Shown piece by piece: positions 45,853-54,475 of a stretch of 64,000 nt of DNA. Both the position numbers and the translations under genes were made by a program. Location of the stretch: assembly GCA_035318985.1 (NCBI GenBank), contig DATHDP010000098.1:1-64000 (forward strand). Direction: 5' to 3'. Source of the stretch: VBAS01 sp035318985. GTDB lineage: Bacteria; Bacteroidota; Bacteroidia; Chitinophagales; Chitinophagaceae. Positions within the stretch are counted from its first letter, which is position 1. Every line of letters begins with the position of its first letter. The notes below the pieces were generated by a model. The model worked only from the letters and a program-made list of their open reading frames with translations, was not told the origin of the DNA and did no database searches.

Positions 45853-45876
45853 GTCAAAAGCTGCGTTATTTGAATT
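45853..45876. repeat. Repeat r1 (copy 2)
   Basis: Matches 43784-43807 at 20 of 24 positions. Together with the 57-bp repeat it gives the order r1, OmpA, 57-bp copy, lipoprotein, r1, 57-bp copy. Confidence 0.45.
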
Positions 45877-45975
45877 AGAGACTTATGTAAAAGGGTATAA
45901 AGATTGATTCTCACAAGTACAATACACTGTATTTATTTGTGAATTTAAAAGCCGCTACAAGTCCATGGAACTTTT

Positions 45976-46032
45976 AACTTATAACCACTGGTAATAACTG
46001 GTGGTTATTCTTCTTTCGGAACTTTCAGTTCC
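45976..46032. repeat. 57-bp repeat, native copy at antiporter 3' end
   Basis: Contains the antiporter codons for ELKVPKEE and stop, plus the AACCACTGGT/ACTGGTGGTT hairpin that may terminate both strands. The partner copy is at 45069-45125. Confidence 0.85.
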
Positions 46033-47642
46033 AATTTTAGTTCATCAATATCCATTTCCCGTTCTACCTTTTTGATAGCCGCATCACTGAATTCTCCTTC
46101 TTTGTGAATTTTCACTAATAACTCTCTTTTAAACTTGCTGATCTCTAATTGGGCATTTACCAGGTCATTTGGTGGTGGTGCTTTTATTTCTTCATCATTG
46201 TGTTTCGCTTTTTTCTGAAGTCGAATTTCTTTTGTGAGATCATTGATCTTCAGTTCATATTTCTTTTTTAGTTGTTCCTGTAATTTATCATCCAATTGTA
46301 TTGGAAATTCCTGCTCAATAAAACTAAGCGTACTGTTGGCAAGATATAATTGCAATTCTTTTTCTTCTTCAATGGTATTGTCTTGTGGTTTTATTTTTAG
46401 CCAGCGTATAAGCAACGGAAGCGATAGTCCTTGTACTACCAGTGTTACAAAAATGACAACGAAGGCAAGAAATATGATGGAATGTCTTTTAGGAAAAGGA
46501 GTTCCATCTTCTAATAGCAATGGTAATGCCAGCGCTGCCGCCAATGATATCACGCCTCTTGTCCCTGTCCATGCAACGACCAATACATTTTTCCAGGTAC
46601 TATCCTGGTTTTCACTGGCAGATAGATCATCCGTTCTCTTTATCTTTTTCTGAAAAAAAGTTTGCGAGGAAACACCGGCAAAAACCCAAATGATGCGAAC
46701 TACAATAGTAACAGCACTGATAAGTAATCCATATCCGAGTATTTGTGAAAAAGGATAATTACCAAGATCCTTAATAATAGAAGGAAGTTGAAGGCCGATC
46801 AATATAAATACAAAACCATGTAACAAAAAAACAAGTGTTTCCCATACTCCTTTGATCCTCATCCTGGCATGGTAAGCAAAAACTTCTGGTGCTCTCCATG
46901 ATATAACTAACCCCGTGGTTACTACAGCAAGCACACCAGACATATGGAACTGTTCCGCTGCTAAATAAGATACGTAAGGAGAAAGCAGTGTAAGACTTGT
47001 TTCAACAACAGCGTTATTTTCAATTTTTTTATGTGCCAGTACAAACAAATAACCGACTACAATTCCAATGATGATCCCTGCACCGGCAACTAACAAGAAT
47101 TGAAGACCGGCTTTCCAGAATATAAAAGTTCCTGTTGTTACAGCTGTTACTGCATACCGGTAAGCAATCAGAGCAGAAGCATCGTTCACAAGACTCTCAC
47201 CTTCTAATATCGTGATCACTTTTTTATTTAGCCCCAGGCCTTTTATAATACCAGAGGCTGCTACTGCATCAGGTGGAGAAACAACAGCTCCTAAGACAAA
47301 AGCCAATGGCCAGCTAAAACCCGGAATAAGATAGTGGGCTGTTATCGCAACAGCGACAGTTGTAAAAAAAACTAGTGTAATGGCTAAAGCAGATATAGGT
47401 CGTATCGCTGTTCTGAATTCATGCCAGGAAGTTTTAGCAGCTGCATCGTATAAAAGAGGCGGAAGAATGACAATAAAAACGATATCGGGCTCCAAGGCAA
47501 GGTTAGGCAATTGTGGTACAAAACCAATGACCAAACCTGCAGCTACTAACAAAATGGGAAAGGGTAACTTTCTTTTATTAAAGATCGCTGTCAGGCTGAT
47601 CAGGATAGCCATCAAAAAAATTACGATCTTAAATTCGTCCAT
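46005..47642 (-). CDS. Na+/H+ antiporter, CPA1 family (NhaP-like)
   Basis: The 545-aa inner-membrane exchanger has about 12 hydrophobic helices (1-410). The CPA1 signature FVLGAVVSPPDAVAAS gives the ion-binding Asp pair region, and GESLVNDASALIAY and VVAWTGTRGVISLAAALALP are further marks. A soluble C-terminal tail (about 420-545) is charged and coiled (YELKINDLTKEIRLQKKAKH), probably regulatory. It exports Na+ in exchange for protons. The last nine codons and the terminator exist as an ectopic copy 0.9 kb away. The 47643-47745 gap holds nothing I can assign. Confidence 0.92.
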   Translation of the reverse strand: MDEFKIVIFLMAILISLTAIFNKRKLPFPILLVAAGLVIGFVPQLPNLALEPDIVFIVILPPLLYDAAAKTSWHEFRTAIRPISALAITLVFFTTVAVAITAHYLIPGFSWPLAFVLGAVVSPPDAVAASGIIKGLGLNKKVITILEGESLVNDASALIAYRYAVTAVTTGTFIFWKAGLQFLLVAGAGIIIGIVVGYLFVLAHKKIENNAVVETSLTLLSPYVSYLAAEQFHMSGVLAVVTTGLVISWRAPEVFAYHARMRIKGVWETLVFLLHGFVFILIGLQLPSIIKDLGNYPFSQILGYGLLISAVTIVVRIIWVFAGVSSQTFFQKKIKRTDDLSASENQDSTWKNVLVVAWTGTRGVISLAAALALPLLLEDGTPFPKRHSIIFLAFVVIFVTLVVQGLSLPLLIRWLKIKPQDNTIEEEKELQLYLANSTLSFIEQEFPIQLDDKLQEQLKKKYELKINDLTKEIRLQKKAKHNDEEIKAPPPNDLVNAQLEISKFKRELLVKIHKEGEFSDAAIKKVEREMDIDELKLELKVPKEE

Positions 47643-47745
47643 ACATTCTCAAGCTACGTAAAGCAAGAAATATTTATAGAAAAAAATTTAAAATAGTAAA
47701 ATTATAATAGCATGGATGGCTGGAAAAAAAGAGCCACGATCGTTG

Positions 47746-47955
47746 TTAATTTTTTATAACTACATCTACTTTTTTAGCTTCCACCTTTACTCCATTTTTA
47801 TCTAAAGTGACAGTTGTGCCCTTTTCAGGAGGGTTTTTTACTATTATTACAGGTGCGGCGGGAACAATAACGACTTCTTTTTTAGTCTCAGCAGGTCTGC
47901 AAGACATTATAGTTAAAACAGCAGCAAATGACAGGAAACCAATGGTCTTTTTCAT
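47746..47955 (-). CDS. Small lipoprotein, unknown function
   Basis: The 69-aa protein has a lipobox TIMSC (Cys 19). The short mature part is rich in Val, Lys and Pro (VIVPAAPVIIVKNPPEKGTT, VKVEAKKVDVVIKN). I know no family. A perfect palindrome lies 37-52 bp upstream of its ATG. Confidence 0.65.
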   Translation of the reverse strand: MKKTIGFLSFAAVLTIMSCRPAETKKEVVIVPAAPVIIVKNPPEKGTTVTLDKNGVKVEAKKVDVVIKN

Positions 47956-47991
47956 AATAAAATTTGAGTTGAAAACGCTGCATTTTGTTAC

Positions 47992-48007
47992 AGCACTTTA
48001 TAGTGCT
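47992..48007. promoter_or_regulatory. Palindrome upstream of small lipoprotein gene
   Basis: AGCACT-TTAT-AGTGCT, a perfect 6-bp-arm palindrome. It could be an operator or the terminator-like end of a short transcript; no T run follows. Confidence 0.35.
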
Positions 48008-48111
48008 ACACAGCTATAATATAGGTCAAACATCATACCCCGTATATGAAAGCAGCGATAATAATTTCATTTCGTCATATTGGCACAAAGAAACTTCGAA
48101 AAGCTCAGTAG

Positions 48112-49596
48112 TTATACCTTAATTAATAACGGTAATAAGAACCAACAGAAGAGTGTTATTAAAACAATGGCGACGAGGTTTATTACAAAACCTGCTTTCA
48201 TCATTTCTTTGATCTTTATATGGCCGCTTGCAAATACGATGGCATTGGGTGGGGTACCCATCGGCATCATGCTGGCACAACTTGCGGCTAAGGTCATTGC
48301 TATGCCAAGTATCAATGGATTCATACCAACCGAATCGGCCAGGCTGCAAACTACAGGTGAGAAAACAATTACCTGCGCAATATTGCTCATTACTTCACTT
48401 ATAAAAAGAGAAACAATGGTTACCATTAATAAAAGCGTAAATCCTCCGCCGGCATATTGCGATAACCAGTCTCCCAAATTTTTTATTAGCCCGGTTTTTT
48501 CCAATGCACTTGCCAATGCTAATCCGCCGCCAAAGAGTAATAATATTCCCCACGCCATTTTTTTTGTATCCCCCCACTCTAACAAGCTGCCATGAGAGTC
48601 ATGTTCGTCAATTTCATTGAGGTTATCAGAAAGTTTTATACTACCCGAAGGAAAAATAAATAAAGCGACAGCACCGATGAGAGCAATGATGTTGTCATCA
48701 AGTTTCACCAGGTCCTGTGATTGATTTAAAAGATCTTTGAATATCCAAAGCAATGCAGTAGCAGAAAAAACTATCAGCACTCTTTTTTCAGCAACTGAAA
48801 GACGGCCAAGACTATTATATTCTCCGTATATAAATTTCCTGGCCGCATCATTAGAACGTATGTGATTCGGAAAAAGAATTCTGGTTAATACAAAATATAA
48901 GGTGATCATCAGCAATAATGCGATCGGAACACACAAGATCATCCAGTCAACGAACTCAATATTTGTTTTGTATGTTTTTTCAAAATAGCCAACAAAAGCA
49001 ACGTTAGGAGGTGTGCCGATAATTGTTCCGATCCCTCCGAAATTTGAAGCATACGCAATCGATAACATTAATGAAAGATTAAAATGACGATGATTGCCAA
49101 TCCCTCCCCCTTCTTTTATTACATGAATAACAGATAATGCGATCGGGAACATCATCATCGTAGTTGCTGTATTGCTGATCCACATACTGATGAACCCTGT
49201 TGCAAGAATAAAACCCAATATTATCCGATTGCCGCTTGTGCCAGTGATCTTCACAATGCCTAACGCAATGCGACGATGGAGGTTCCATTTTTCAATTGCC
49301 AAACCAAGCATGAACCCGCCCATAAAAAGAAAGATTACAGGATCAGTATAATTTGCCGATACTGATTTTATATCGTTGATATGCAGGATTGGAAATAATA
49401 TCAATGGCAGCAATGCAACAACCGGCATTGGCATAGCTTCCGTTACCCACCAGGTGATCATTAATACCGCGATGGATAAAACGATACAGGCATTTTTTCC
49501 AACAGAAAAAGGATTTACAAAATAAAAAAACAGGGCAATTGCAATGCCCGCTAATAAAGAAAGGTATTTGTATTGTTGTTTTGAAAGTTTTTGCAA
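48112..49596 (-). CDS. DASS-family Na+/dicarboxylate symporter
   Basis: The 494-aa transporter matches the SLC13/DASS family: ITWWVTEAMPMPVVALLPL at the start, the first SNT motif in MWISNTATTMMMFPIA, and SFVISEVMSNIAQV-like second SNx motif (FISEVMSNIAQVIVFSP) late in the protein. About 11-12 membrane helices are seen. It imports C4-dicarboxylates or related acids with Na+. The ends match typical length. The next gene, the glycosylase, ends the same strand upstream with 28 bp between. Confidence 0.9.
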   Translation of the reverse strand: MQKLSKQQYKYLSLLAGIAIALFFYFVNPFSVGKNACIVLSIAVLMITWWVTEAMPMPVVALLPLILFPILHINDIKSVSANYTDPVIFLFMGGFMLGLAIEKWNLHRRIALGIVKITGTSGNRIILGFILATGFISMWISNTATTMMMFPIALSVIHVIKEGGGIGNHRHFNLSLMLSIAYASNFGGIGTIIGTPPNVAFVGYFEKTYKTNIEFVDWMILCVPIALLLMITLYFVLTRILFPNHIRSNDAARKFIYGEYNSLGRLSVAEKRVLIVFSATALLWIFKDLLNQSQDLVKLDDNIIALIGAVALFIFPSGSIKLSDNLNEIDEHDSHGSLLEWGDTKKMAWGILLLFGGGLALASALEKTGLIKNLGDWLSQYAGGGFTLLLMVTIVSLFISEVMSNIAQVIVFSPVVCSLADSVGMNPLILGIAMTLAASCASMMPMGTPPNAIVFASGHIKIKEMMKAGFVINLVAIVLITLFCWFLLPLLIKV

Positions 49597-49624
49597 GAGA
49601 TCAATTTATCACGGAAAATACAAT

Positions 49625-50233
49625 CTATTTTGGTTTTCCGCTCACAAAAGGATTCCCTTTTATATAGAATCGGTAAGGGAGGCTCGCATCTTCCCCTGCA
49701 TAGTCAACGCCGATCCTTGGAGAAGCAGCCAGGCTTTTTTTATTTAAAATAAAATCATCTTCCGCTAAAAAAAGATCCTTGCTTAATAATGAGTGACCTG
49801 TATGATGCTTGAAAGAAATTCCTAAAGCCTTTGAAACATTTCCCGGGCCTCTTGTTAATGTATGATCTAATTGTTTCTTATTGGTTCTTTCCAGCATTGT
49901 ATCAATTCCTTTTAATGGTTCCAAAGCCCGAATAAGAATTGCATGTGGTGTTTCCTTTTCATTTGTGACCACATTAAATAAATGATGAATGCCATAGCAC
50001 AAATAAACATAAGCCACGCCGCCTTTACCATACATTACTTCATTTCGGTTTGTTCTTCTTCCGCCCGAAGCATGCGATGCTTTATCAATAATACCATTGT
50101 AAGCTTCCACTTCAACAATGCGACCTGATGTTTCGATACCATTCCATTTTGTCACCAAAATTTTTCCAAGTAGCTCTTTAGCTATTTGTAAAACATTGGC
50201 TCGTTGATAAAAATCAATTCCTAGTTTCCTCAT
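49625..50233 (-). CDS. DNA-3-methyladenine glycosylase (AAG/MPG family)
   Basis: The 202-aa enzyme excises alkylated purines. Family marks are LAKELLGKILVTKW-like AKELLGKILVTKW, the catalytic Glu in GRIVEVEAYNG, HASGGRRTNRNEVMYGKGG, VYLCYGIHHLFNVVT and ILIRALEPLKG, then LTRGPGNVSKALGIS. Length is normal. It is divergent from the EI24 gene; the 24-bp gap leaves room for only one overlapping promoter region. Confidence 0.94.
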   Translation of the reverse strand: MRKLGIDFYQRANVLQIAKELLGKILVTKWNGIETSGRIVEVEAYNGIIDKASHASGGRRTNRNEVMYGKGGVAYVYLCYGIHHLFNVVTNEKETPHAILIRALEPLKGIDTMLERTNKKQLDHTLTRGPGNVSKALGISFKHHTGHSLLSKDLFLAEDDFILNKKSLAASPRIGVDYAGEDASLPYRFYIKGNPFVSGKPK

Positions 50234-50257
50234 AATCCATAATTAATCCTGATAATC

Positions 50258-51037
50258 GTGGTTCTCATTATATTTACCCAAATTTATGTCTTGCTGAAAG
50301 AAATCATCATAGCATTTCAATCTTTTGGAGAAGCAAACCTGTTTATCCGCCAGCATAAAATGGTTAAATGGATCATCATTCCCGGTATTATTTATACACT
50401 CCTTTTTATAGTAGCTATGATATTGTTTGCCCAATCAGCAAATGGCGCTGTAAATTGGTTAAGTCAGCAATTACGCATCGAACCCTGGCTTCAAAAGGAA
50501 CGTAACCCATTCCTTGCTTTCATATTTGTAATGGCCGGTATCATGTTGCGCCTGGTATTATTCCTGTTTTATTTCGCTTTATTTAAATACCTCATTTTAA
50601 TAATCGGATCACCAGTATTTGCCTACCTGAGTGAAAAAACTGAAGCTATAATTGACAACAGGGAATATAGATTTAACCTGAAGCAGATATTACCTGATGC
50701 AAAACGGAGTATAAGACTGGCACTGCGCAATGCGGGTTGGCAAACTGTTTATATGGTTGGTATCATCTTTCTATCTCTTATCCCGGTTATAGGATGGATA
50801 ACCCCTCTTATTGCCATCATTGTTGAATGTTACTATTATGGTTTCTCTATGCTTGATTATGGTTTAGCAAAAAATGATTTTAACCTTCAGAAATCGATCT
50901 TTTATTCCGGTCGGCATAAAGGCTTATCTATTGGCAATGGCATTGTGTTTTATTTAATGCATGCAGTGATAATATTTGCCCCGGCTTTTGCCATCATTGC
51001 TTCCAGTCTTAGTGTTATTAAAGTAAAAACCGATTAG
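50258..51037 (+). CDS. EI24/CysZ-like membrane protein
   Basis: The 259-aa protein has an EI24 domain: AFQSFGEANLFIRQHKMVKW, then several membrane helices and GFSMLDYGLAKNDFNLQKSI. Proteins of this class include CysZ, a sulfate uptake permease, but Bacteroidota members are not proven to transport sulfate. The start is uncertain: GTG at 50258 or TTG at 50291 (LLKEIIIAF), the latter fitting homologues better. It is followed 1 bp later by the methyltransferase gene. Confidence 0.85.
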   Translation: MVLIIFTQIYVLLKEIIIAFQSFGEANLFIRQHKMVKWIIIPGIIYTLLFIVAMILFAQSANGAVNWLSQQLRIEPWLQKERNPFLAFIFVMAGIMLRLVLFLFYFALFKYLILIIGSPVFAYLSEKTEAIIDNREYRFNLKQILPDAKRSIRLALRNAGWQTVYMVGIIFLSLIPVIGWITPLIAIIVECYYYGFSMLDYGLAKNDFNLQKSIFYSGRHKGLSIGNGIVFYLMHAVIIFAPAFAIIASSLSVIKVKTD

Positions 51038-51038
51038 T

Positions 51039-51737
51039 GTGGCTGCAACTGTCTATTTAATTCCCAGTTTGCTTCATGAAGAAGGTATGCGATCTATCCC
51101 TTCTTATATAACGGAGATTGTAAAACAATGCACGGTATTGTTTGTAGAGAATGAAAGAACAACCCGGCGTTATCTGAAAAAGCTTGACAAAGAAATTGTG
51201 ATCGATAATTATGAATGGTTCACCATGACCAATGATGATCCGAATACTGATTCATTTAGAAAAAAATTAAAAGAAGAAAAAACGATTGGTATTATCAGTG
51301 AAGCCGGTTGCCCCGGCATTGCCGATCCCGGCCAGCAATTAATTGCAATCGCCCAGGAATTGAATATCGAAATAAAACCATTGGTGGGACCAAACTCCAT
51401 CTTACTTGCATTAATGGCAAGTGGCATGAATGGACAGCAATTTAAGTTTGCAGGTTACTTACCAATTAAAAACCCTGAACGAAACAATGCCATAAAAGAA
51501 TTGGAATCAGAATCAGCAAGGAAGAATTGTACACAGATCTTTATCGAAACACCTTACCGTAATAACCAGTTGATGGAAGCTCTACTTTTGGTCTGCCAGC
51601 CTTTAACAAAGGTTTGTATCGCTGCTGACCTGACTGGATCGACGGAATTGATCATAACAAAAACTGTAGTTGAATGGCGGAAAAGCAAACCAGATATTCA
51701 TAAGCGACCTGCAATTTTTCTATTACAGGCCGTCTGA
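51039..51737 (+). CDS. RsmI-like SAM-dependent methyltransferase
   Basis: The 232-aa protein belongs to the tetrapyrrole-methylase fold class with RsmI: SEAGCPGIADPG (SAM loop), PLVGPNSILLALMASGMNGQ, FAGYLPIK and IFIETPYRNNQLMEAL. RsmI 2'-O-methylates C1402 of 16S rRNA. This copy is the shorter Bacteroidota variant, and a second rsmI probably exists elsewhere, so the target is not certain. The start codon is GTG, 1 bp after the EI24 stop. Confidence 0.88.
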   Translation: MAATVYLIPSLLHEEGMRSIPSYITEIVKQCTVLFVENERTTRRYLKKLDKEIVIDNYEWFTMTNDDPNTDSFRKKLKEEKTIGIISEAGCPGIADPGQQLIAIAQELNIEIKPLVGPNSILLALMASGMNGQQFKFAGYLPIKNPERNNAIKELESESARKNCTQIFIETPYRNNQLMEALLLVCQPLTKVCIAADLTGSTELIITKTVVEWRKSKPDIHKRPAIFLLQAV

Positions 51738-51743
51738 AAGTTG

Positions 51744-52163
51744 TTAAGGCTGCATTGAAATGACACTGTCTACAATGTATTTAGTATTGCCGCGCCAGGG
51801 TATTATTCCATGGTATTCCTTATAGTGAAGATCAAAACGCTTACCACTGTTAGCAGCAAGGATATCATAAACTCTTTTATTGTTTATTGAAAATTCAAAT
51901 TCATAAGACTGGATCACGTTACCAGTTGTGCTCCTGTAGCCTTCCTGTATTAGTTTTCCCTCATATGTTTTAAAAATATTTCCTTTCCTTACTGCATAAT
52001 TCAGTCGACCGGCTTTCACCCCTTCTCCAAACACATAATAGTATCTGAAAAATATAAACACAGCGAGGGCAAGAAGTGCAACAATAAAAAACCTCTTGAT
52101 AAACCGTTTAACCCCTGATGTTCCTTTGGGTTTAGTTGATTCGAATGTACGTGTTGACTCCAT
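51744..52163 (-). CDS. Conserved single-span membrane protein, unknown
   Basis: The 139-aa protein has a polar N-terminus, one membrane helix (about 25-42, FIVALLALAVFIFFRYYY) and a soluble domain with GEGVKAGRLNYAVRKGNIFK, then TYEGKLIQEG, and HYKEYHGIIPWRGNTKYIVD. This Bacteroidota family is often mislabelled 6-phosphogluconate dehydrogenase, but it has no dehydrogenase motifs. It is convergent with the RsmI-like gene (6-bp gap) and divergent from the arginine operon. Confidence 0.75.
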   Translation of the reverse strand: MESTRTFESTKPKGTSGVKRFIKRFFIVALLALAVFIFFRYYYVFGEGVKAGRLNYAVRKGNIFKTYEGKLIQEGYRSTTGNVIQSYEFEFSINNKRVYDILAANSGKRFDLHYKEYHGIIPWRGNTKYIVDSVISMQP

Positions 52164-52215
52164 AGCAGTTAATTTTTTTTAACCAAAAAATCGACATTTA
52201 AAACAATTATTATTA

Positions 52216-52223
52216 TACATTTG
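52216..52223 (+). promoter_or_regulatory. Promoter -7 box of the arginine operon
   Basis: TACATTTG fits TAnnTTTG exactly. Transcription should start near 52229, about 23 bases before the leader ORF. No clear TTG at -33 is visible. Confidence 0.5.
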
Positions 52224-52251
52224 TACTCAATTTACAATTTGTTAGAAACAA

Positions 52252-52371
52252 ATGCGTAACATTCTGACACATACTAAACAATTTGCATTCCATGCCACTT
52301 ATGCTGTCATAGCATATACAGTAGGCTTTGATGTGTTTGCATTTTCTCCCCGACCTCGACGTGTATTCTGA
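52252..52371 (+). CDS. Putative 39-aa arginine leader peptide
   Basis: The ORF begins MRNILTHTKQFAF and ends AFSPRPRRVF. Three Arg codons fall in the last seven, CGA, CGA and CGT, whereas the genes of this window favour AGA. Its stop codon lies in the left arm of the stem-loop 52368-52403. It sits right after a promoter box and before a complete arginine operon. Those features are those of amino-acid attenuation leaders. No T run follows the stem, so any control may be by Rho or by translation. The 300-bp gap 52164-52463 contains only this leader, its promoter and the stem. Confidence 0.55.
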   Translation: MRNILTHTKQFAFHATYAVIAYTVGFDVFAFSPRPRRVF

Positions 52372-52403
52372 CAGGACGAGCCCCTCACCATGGTCCCTGT
52401 CAG
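52368..52403 (+). promoter_or_regulatory. Stem-loop overlapping leader stop codon
   Basis: CTGACAGGAC pairs with GTCCCTGTCAG (10 pairs, one bulged C) around a 15-nt loop. The left arm contains the leader TGA (52369-52371), so a ribosome stalled at the Arg codons would cover the arm. No poly-T follows. Confidence 0.5.
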
Positions 52404-52463
52404 TGAACTGCACCCCGCATTGATTATCGGATTGGTCATCCTTATCAAATCAATATCTCTAAG

Positions 52464-53183
52464 TTGGACAATCAAAATATAATTATTCGTGTAGCCACTC
52501 CTGATGATGTACATTATGCAGAGACCATCACTAATGAGATGGCCGAAAGTGCACAAGCAAGAGGTACCGGTATTGCCAAACGCAGTCCTGAGTATGTGGC
52601 CGATAAAATGAAAGAAGGCAAAGCTGTGATTGCTCTCACTCCTGATGGCACATGGGTTGGTTTTTGCTATATTGAAACATGGAGTCATGGCGAATATGTA
52701 GCCAACAGCGGTCTCATTGTTTCTCCGCCATTCAGAAAAAGTGGTGTGGCAAAAGCGATCAAGAAAAGGATCTTCGATCTTTCAAGAGAAAAATATCCCG
52801 ATGCAAAACTCTTTGGTTTGACCACAGGTCTTGCTGTAATGAAGATCAATAGTGAACTTGGTTACGAACCTGTAACTTATTCTGAGCTTACACAGGATGA
52901 AGATTTCTGGGCCGGTTGCAAAAGCTGCGTGAATTATGAAATACTCATGAGCAAGGATAGAAAGAATTGTATGTGTACAGCAATGCTGTATGATCCAAAA
53001 GATCATTACAAGCCGGAAGAAACAAAACAATTCTTTGAAGAAAATAAAACGGGGCTCGAACGATTACTCCAATTCAAACGATGGAAGCTATTAAAACCAT
53101 TTTTGAAAAAAAATAAAGAGGAAAATGGTGATAATGGTGGTTCACAACAGAAATCGTTTCTACAATATTTTTTTAATATATAA
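52464..53183 (+). CDS. GNAT N-acyltransferase, candidate ArgA-like
   Basis: The 239-aa protein has a GNAT domain (about 5-150); the acyl-CoA loop is VSPPFRKSGVAKAIKKRI (about 86-103). A C-terminal extension contains several Cys (CKSCVNYEIL, KNCMCTAML) and a Lys/Asn/Gly-rich tail. As first gene of the arginine operon it is the best candidate for glutamate N-acylation, the missing first step; that is inference. If the ArgF' residue Val 90 is read correctly, the acyl group may be succinyl. The start codon is TTG (52464-52466); no ATG fits. Confidence 0.8.
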   Translation: MDNQNIIIRVATPDDVHYAETITNEMAESAQARGTGIAKRSPEYVADKMKEGKAVIALTPDGTWVGFCYIETWSHGEYVANSGLIVSPPFRKSGVAKAIKKRIFDLSREKYPDAKLFGLTTGLAVMKINSELGYEPVTYSELTQDEDFWAGCKSCVNYEILMSKDRKNCMCTAMLYDPKDHYKPEETKQFFEENKTGLERLLQFKRWKLLKPFLKKNKEENGDNGGSQQKSFLQYFFNI

Positions 53184-53219
53184 CAATGTGCCCGGCGACA
53201 TTGCTACCATTTGGCTTAA

Positions 53220-53237
53220 GTTGCGTCGCACTCTTGT
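53220..53237. repeat. Inverted-repeat copy, left of argG
   Basis: GTTGCGTCGCACTCTTGT is present in exact reverse complement at 56675-56692, so the pair flanks argG-argC-argD. Weaker similarity extends about 20 bp outward (TTGCTACCATTTGGCTTA against TTGTTACTATTAAGCTTT). Confidence 0.75.
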
Positions 53238-53269
53238 ACGTTCAGTAATTCTATTCAACAAATAAGAAG

Positions 53270-54475
53270 ATGTCAGACAAAAAAATAGTTTTAGGTTTTA
53301 GCGGTGGTCTCGATACTACCTACTGTGTAAAATATCTCACCGAAGAAAAGGGTTACGAGGTGCATAGCATCATTGTCAACACTGGCGGCCTTACGGAAGA
53401 TGAATTAAAAAAGATTGAAGCACATGCTTATAAGCTTGGCGTAAAAACACATACTGCTGTCGATGCAGTAAAAGGTTACTACGACCGCATCATTAAGTAC
53501 CTGATTTTTGGAAATTGTTTAAAGAATAATACCTATCCTCTTTCTGTTTCTGCAGAAAGATTAAGCCAGGCTCTCCATATCGCCGAGCATGTAAAAAAGT
53601 TAGATGCGAAAGCCGTAGCACATGGCAGCACCGGGGCAGGAAATGACCAGGTAAGATTTGATATGATCTTTCATATCATGATCCCCGGTGTAGAGATCAT
53701 TACTCCAATCCGTGATCTGAAACTAAGCCGTGAACAAGAGATCGAATATCTGAAGAGCAAAGGCATTGAGATGAATTTTGAAAAAGCGATGTATTCTATC
53801 AATAAAGGATTGTGGGGGACAAGTGTTGGTGGAAAAGAAACATTGAACAGCAAAGGCATGTTACCTGAAGAAGCATGGCCTACTCAAGTGACTAAAACAG
53901 GCAACGAAGAAGTAAAACTTCACTTTGAAAAAGGCGAGTTGAAAGGCGTGAATGATAAAAAGTTTTCTCATCCATCAGAAGCAATTCAATATTTACAATC
54001 AATTGCCGGAGCTTACGGCATTGGAAGAGATATACATGTTGGTGATACGATCATTGGCATCAAAGGTCGTGTAGGTTTTGAAGCGGCAGCGCCGATGATA
54101 ATATTAAAATCGCATCATGCATTGGAAAAACATGTGTTGACCAAATGGCAATTGCAATGGAAGGATACATTGGCACAGTTTTATGGTAACTGGATGCACG
54201 AAGGACAAATATTGGATCCTGTTATGAGGGATATTGAAGCATTTTTGGAAAACAGTCAACAAAATGTATCTGGAGATGTATTTGTACAATTAATGCCATA
54301 TCGCTTTCAAATTATAGGCATTGAAAGTAAATACGACTTGATGAGCAGCAAGTTTGGGAAATATGGTGAAATGAATACTGGATTTACCGGTGATGATGTA
54401 AGAGGGTTTTCAAAAATATTCGGCAACCAAACTTCAATTTGGAACGCAGTAAACAAAGACAATAATGGCAATTAA
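53270..54475 (+). CDS. argG: Argininosuccinate synthase
   Basis: The 401-aa enzyme joins citrulline and aspartate with ATP. The P-loop is LGFSGGLDTTYC; further marks are AHGSTGAGNDQVRF and TPIRDLKLSREQE. Length is normal. It is second in the arginine operon, 86 bp after the GNAT gene, and its end overlaps argC by 11 bp. An inverted repeat (53220-53237) lies just upstream. Confidence 0.97.
   Translation: MSDKKIVLGFSGGLDTTYCVKYLTEEKGYEVHSIIVNTGGLTEDELKKIEAHAYKLGVKTHTAVDAVKGYYDRIIKYLIFGNCLKNNTYPLSVSAERLSQALHIAEHVKKLDAKAVAHGSTGAGNDQVRFDMIFHIMIPGVEIITPIRDLKLSREQEIEYLKSKGIEMNFEKAMYSINKGLWGTSVGGKETLNSKGMLPEEAWPTQVTKTGNEEVKLHFEKGELKGVNDKKFSHPSEAIQYLQSIAGAYGIGRDIHVGDTIIGIKGRVGFEAAAPMIILKSHHALEKHVLTKWQLQWKDTLAQFYGNWMHEGQILDPVMRDIEAFLENSQQNVSGDVFVQLMPYRFQIIGIESKYDLMSSKFGKYGEMNTGFTGDDVRGFSKIFGNQTSIWNAVNKDNNGN

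Noticed and set aside
45900..45960. A site-like TTTGTGAATTTAAAAG sequence in front of the antiporter end
   Set aside because: There is no second box and no gene in the right orientation.
52368..52403. Reading the leader stem-loop as an intrinsic terminator
   Set aside because: No T run follows the right arm, so it is listed only as a regulatory stem.
52390..52482. A second small ORF (30 codons) after the leader, overlapping the GNAT start
   Set aside because: It has no unusual codon content and runs through the stem-loop and past the GNAT start; chance is sufficient.
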